The notes below the pieces were generated by a model. It made no database searches, was not told where the DNA came from, and was given only the letters and a program-made list of their open reading frames with translations. From NCBI GenBank assembly GCA_016282215.1, contig JAEEKC010000202.1, positions 1 to 5,939 on the forward strand: a DNA stretch of 5,939 bases, written 5' to 3'. Every line of letters starts with the position of its first letter. The stretch's first letter is position 1. The position numbers and the translations under genes were made by a program. This document shows, one piece after another, positions 4,767-5,939 of the stretch. This stretch comes from Lachnospiraceae bacterium. GTDB taxonomy: Bacteria; Bacillota; Clostridia; Lachnospirales; Lachnospiraceae.

Positions 4767-5174
4767 ATGGAAGAAATTGCCGTTTGGGCAGAGGTTGAAA
4801 ACCTGGATCAGGTCCGGTCATTTGTTGATGCGTCTCTCGTCAGCGGGGAGTGCCCCATGAAGGTGCAGCTTCTTGTGGAAATGGCTGTGGAGGAGATTTT
4901 TGTCAATATCGCCAACTATGCCTATCCGGACCGGACCGGTCAGGCACGCATCCGCACAGAACTGCTGCAGGATCCCCGCAGAATACAGATCACGTTCACT
5001 GACAGCGGGATCCCTTTTGATCCGCTGAAAAAACCGGATCCGGATATTTCCCTTTCGCTGGACGAGAAACCCATCGGCGGGCTGGGGATTTTCATGGTGA
5101 AAAAAGAAATGGACGATGTGCAGTACCGGTATGAAGACGGGAAAAACATACTGACGTTCATGAAGCAGTTTTAA
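4767..5174 (+). CDS. HATPase_c anti-sigma-factor-like ATP-binding protein
   Basis: A 135-residue stand-alone GHKL ATPase domain of the RsbW/SpoIIAB (HATPase_c_2) type. ATP-binding boxes are visible: N box at 41-51 (VEEIFVNIANY, with E43, N47 and N50), G1 box at 79-85 (DSGIPFD), and G2 box at 104-108 (GGLGI). There is no kinase dimerisation helix, sensor or membrane part. Classical members phosphorylate an anti-anti-sigma protein and hold a sigma factor, but neither partner gene is visible here. GAGG lies 7 nt before the ATG. It is followed after 67 nt, without a terminator, by an iron-sulfur flavoprotein. I recall such small HATPase genes inside clostridial hydrogenase/NADH-dehydrogenase-type operons, where their role is not clear to me. 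The domain call is secure; the partner is not. Confidence 0.88.
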   Translation: MEEIAVWAEVENLDQVRSFVDASLVSGECPMKVQLLVEMAVEEIFVNIANYAYPDRTGQARIRTELLQDPRRIQITFTDSGIPFDPLKKPDPDISLSLDEKPIGGLGIFMVKKEMDDVQYRYEDGKNILTFMKQF

Positions 5175-5241
5175 AGAAGAACCGTAAGATCGATCGTGTA
5201 TTTGGTGGTTATAGCAAAAGAATGTAAAACGGAGGTAAGCA

Positions 5242-5939
5242 ATGGTGAGAAAACTGGCAGTACGAGGCAATATCAATGATCGTATGGATATTGCGCTGAA
5301 CAAGTTTAAGTCCAGAATGACGTCCTATCCGCCGGGCATGTGCCCGCTGGTTATGTACCGGTCCATTCTGCAGATGTCCATGAACCAGTCCTGCGGAAAA
5401 TGTATTCCCTGCCGGGACGGCCTGGTGGAAGCAGAGAGGATGCTCAGGGATATTTTGAATGGAGATGCCACGCAGGAGACGTTGACGAAACTGGAAACCC
5501 TATGCAAAATGATCGCTGAGACCGCAGACTGTGCGGTGGGCGTTGTGGCAGCCAACACCGTGCTTGATTCGCTGACGGAGTTTGCGGACGAGTACGAGAG
5601 CCATATCAATCATCGGAAATGTGCCACGGATTCCCTCCAGACGGTTCCCTGCATGACGCTTTGTCCGGCCCATGTGGATGTGCCGGGTTACGTGGCACTC
5701 ATCAAAAACGGCGATTATGCCGGTGCCATCAATATCATCCGTGACAGAAATCCCCTTCCTACGGCCTGTGCCATGGTCTGTGAGCACCCCTGTGAGAAAA
5801 AATGCCGCAGATCCATCATCGACCATCCTATCAATATCCGCGGCCTGAAAAAGTACGCGGTAGATCAGATCGCAGCCGATCAGGTGGAAACGCCGAAACC
5901 TAATGTGGCAACGGGAAAGACTATCGGTATCGTTGGCGG
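5242..5939 (+). CDS. NuoF C-terminal 4Fe-4S domain fused to GltD-like oxidoreductase, partial
   Basis: The first 232 residues of an iron-sulfur flavoprotein cut by the right edge. Residues about 30-121 match the C-terminal 4Fe-4S domain of NuoF: SCGKCIPCRDG (50-60; C51, C54, C57) and C97 in ADCAVG, ending in EFADEYESHI. The FMN/NADH-binding and SLBB parts of NuoF are missing. Residues about 124-205 match the N-terminal iron-sulfur domain of the glutamate synthase small subunit (GltD/NfnB type), with C127, C137 and C141 (CMTLCPAHVDVPGY) and C176, C180, C184 and C188 (CAMVCEHPCEKKC). TIGIVGG then opens the FAD-binding Rossmann fold. The arrangement resembles SfrB-type NADPH-oxidising subunits paired with hydrogenases or formate dehydrogenases. 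GGAGG lies 6 nt before the ATG. It probably moves electrons between NAD(P)H and an iron-sulfur partner encoded downstream. Confidence 0.9.
   Translation, partial: MVRKLAVRGNINDRMDIALNKFKSRMTSYPPGMCPLVMYRSILQMSMNQSCGKCIPCRDGLVEAERMLRDILNGDATQETLTKLETLCKMIAETADCAVGVVAANTVLDSLTEFADEYESHINHRKCATDSLQTVPCMTLCPAHVDVPGYVALIKNGDYAGAINIIRDRNPLPTACAMVCEHPCEKKCRRSIIDHPINIRGLKKYAVDQIAADQVETPKPNVATGKTIGIVG

Noticed and set aside
4818..5303. 161-codon minus-strand frame
   Set aside because: It is antisense to the clear HATPase gene and the start of the flavoprotein; its sequence shows no domain and no ribosome binding site.

Overview
The window looks like chromosome of a strictly anaerobic Gram-positive Clostridia member, probably Lachnospiraceae or a relative. 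The reasons are the strong GGAGG-type ribosome binding sites, A/T-rich intergenic DNA with bacterial sigma-A-like promoters, a reverse rubrerythrin/rubredoxin/PerR peroxide-defence cluster, a DUF362 protein, a LytTR response regulator, and an iron-sulfur flavoprotein joining a NuoF C-terminal domain to a GltD-like domain. The family is inferred from gene content, not from a phylogenetic marker.

Layout. (1) 1-1762, minus strand: a membrane-anchored DUF362 protein followed, with a 4-nt ATGA overlap, by a DUF318/ArsP-type permease cut off by the window's left edge. (2) 1763-2168: a 406-nt intergenic region. It holds a promoter for the DUF362 operon with a Per-box-like dyad on its -10, a strong minus-strand terminator with no gene in front of it (a possible small RNA of about 80 nt), a pair of direct repeats 21 bp apart, and a plus-strand promoter placed so that the next mRNA would be leaderless. 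(3) 2169-2921, plus: an orphan LytTR response regulator, ending at a hairpin terminator shared with the converging rubredoxin gene. (4) 3047-4489, minus: perR, then reverse rubrerythrin, then a 53-residue rubredoxin. The spaces between them carry long dyads. (5) 4490-4766: the divergent perR / ATPase promoter region, with an imperfect direct repeat of 52-bp period in the ATPase leader. (6) 4767 to the end, plus: a small HATPase_c (anti-sigma/RsbW-like) protein, then the NuoF-C/GltD fusion flavoprotein, cut by the right edge.

How it works together. PerR, reverse rubrerythrin and rubredoxin form a plausible H2O2-sensing and H2O2-reducing unit: PerR is the sensor, rubrerythrin the peroxidase and rubredoxin a possible electron donor. 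A dyad similar to the Per box over the DUF362 promoter suggests that the DUF362/permease pair might belong to the same regulon. The right-hand operon looks like the start of a multi-subunit NAD(P)H-dependent electron-transfer complex, possibly a hydrogenase or formate dehydrogenase partner. No mobile element, CRISPR array, tRNA or rRNA was seen.
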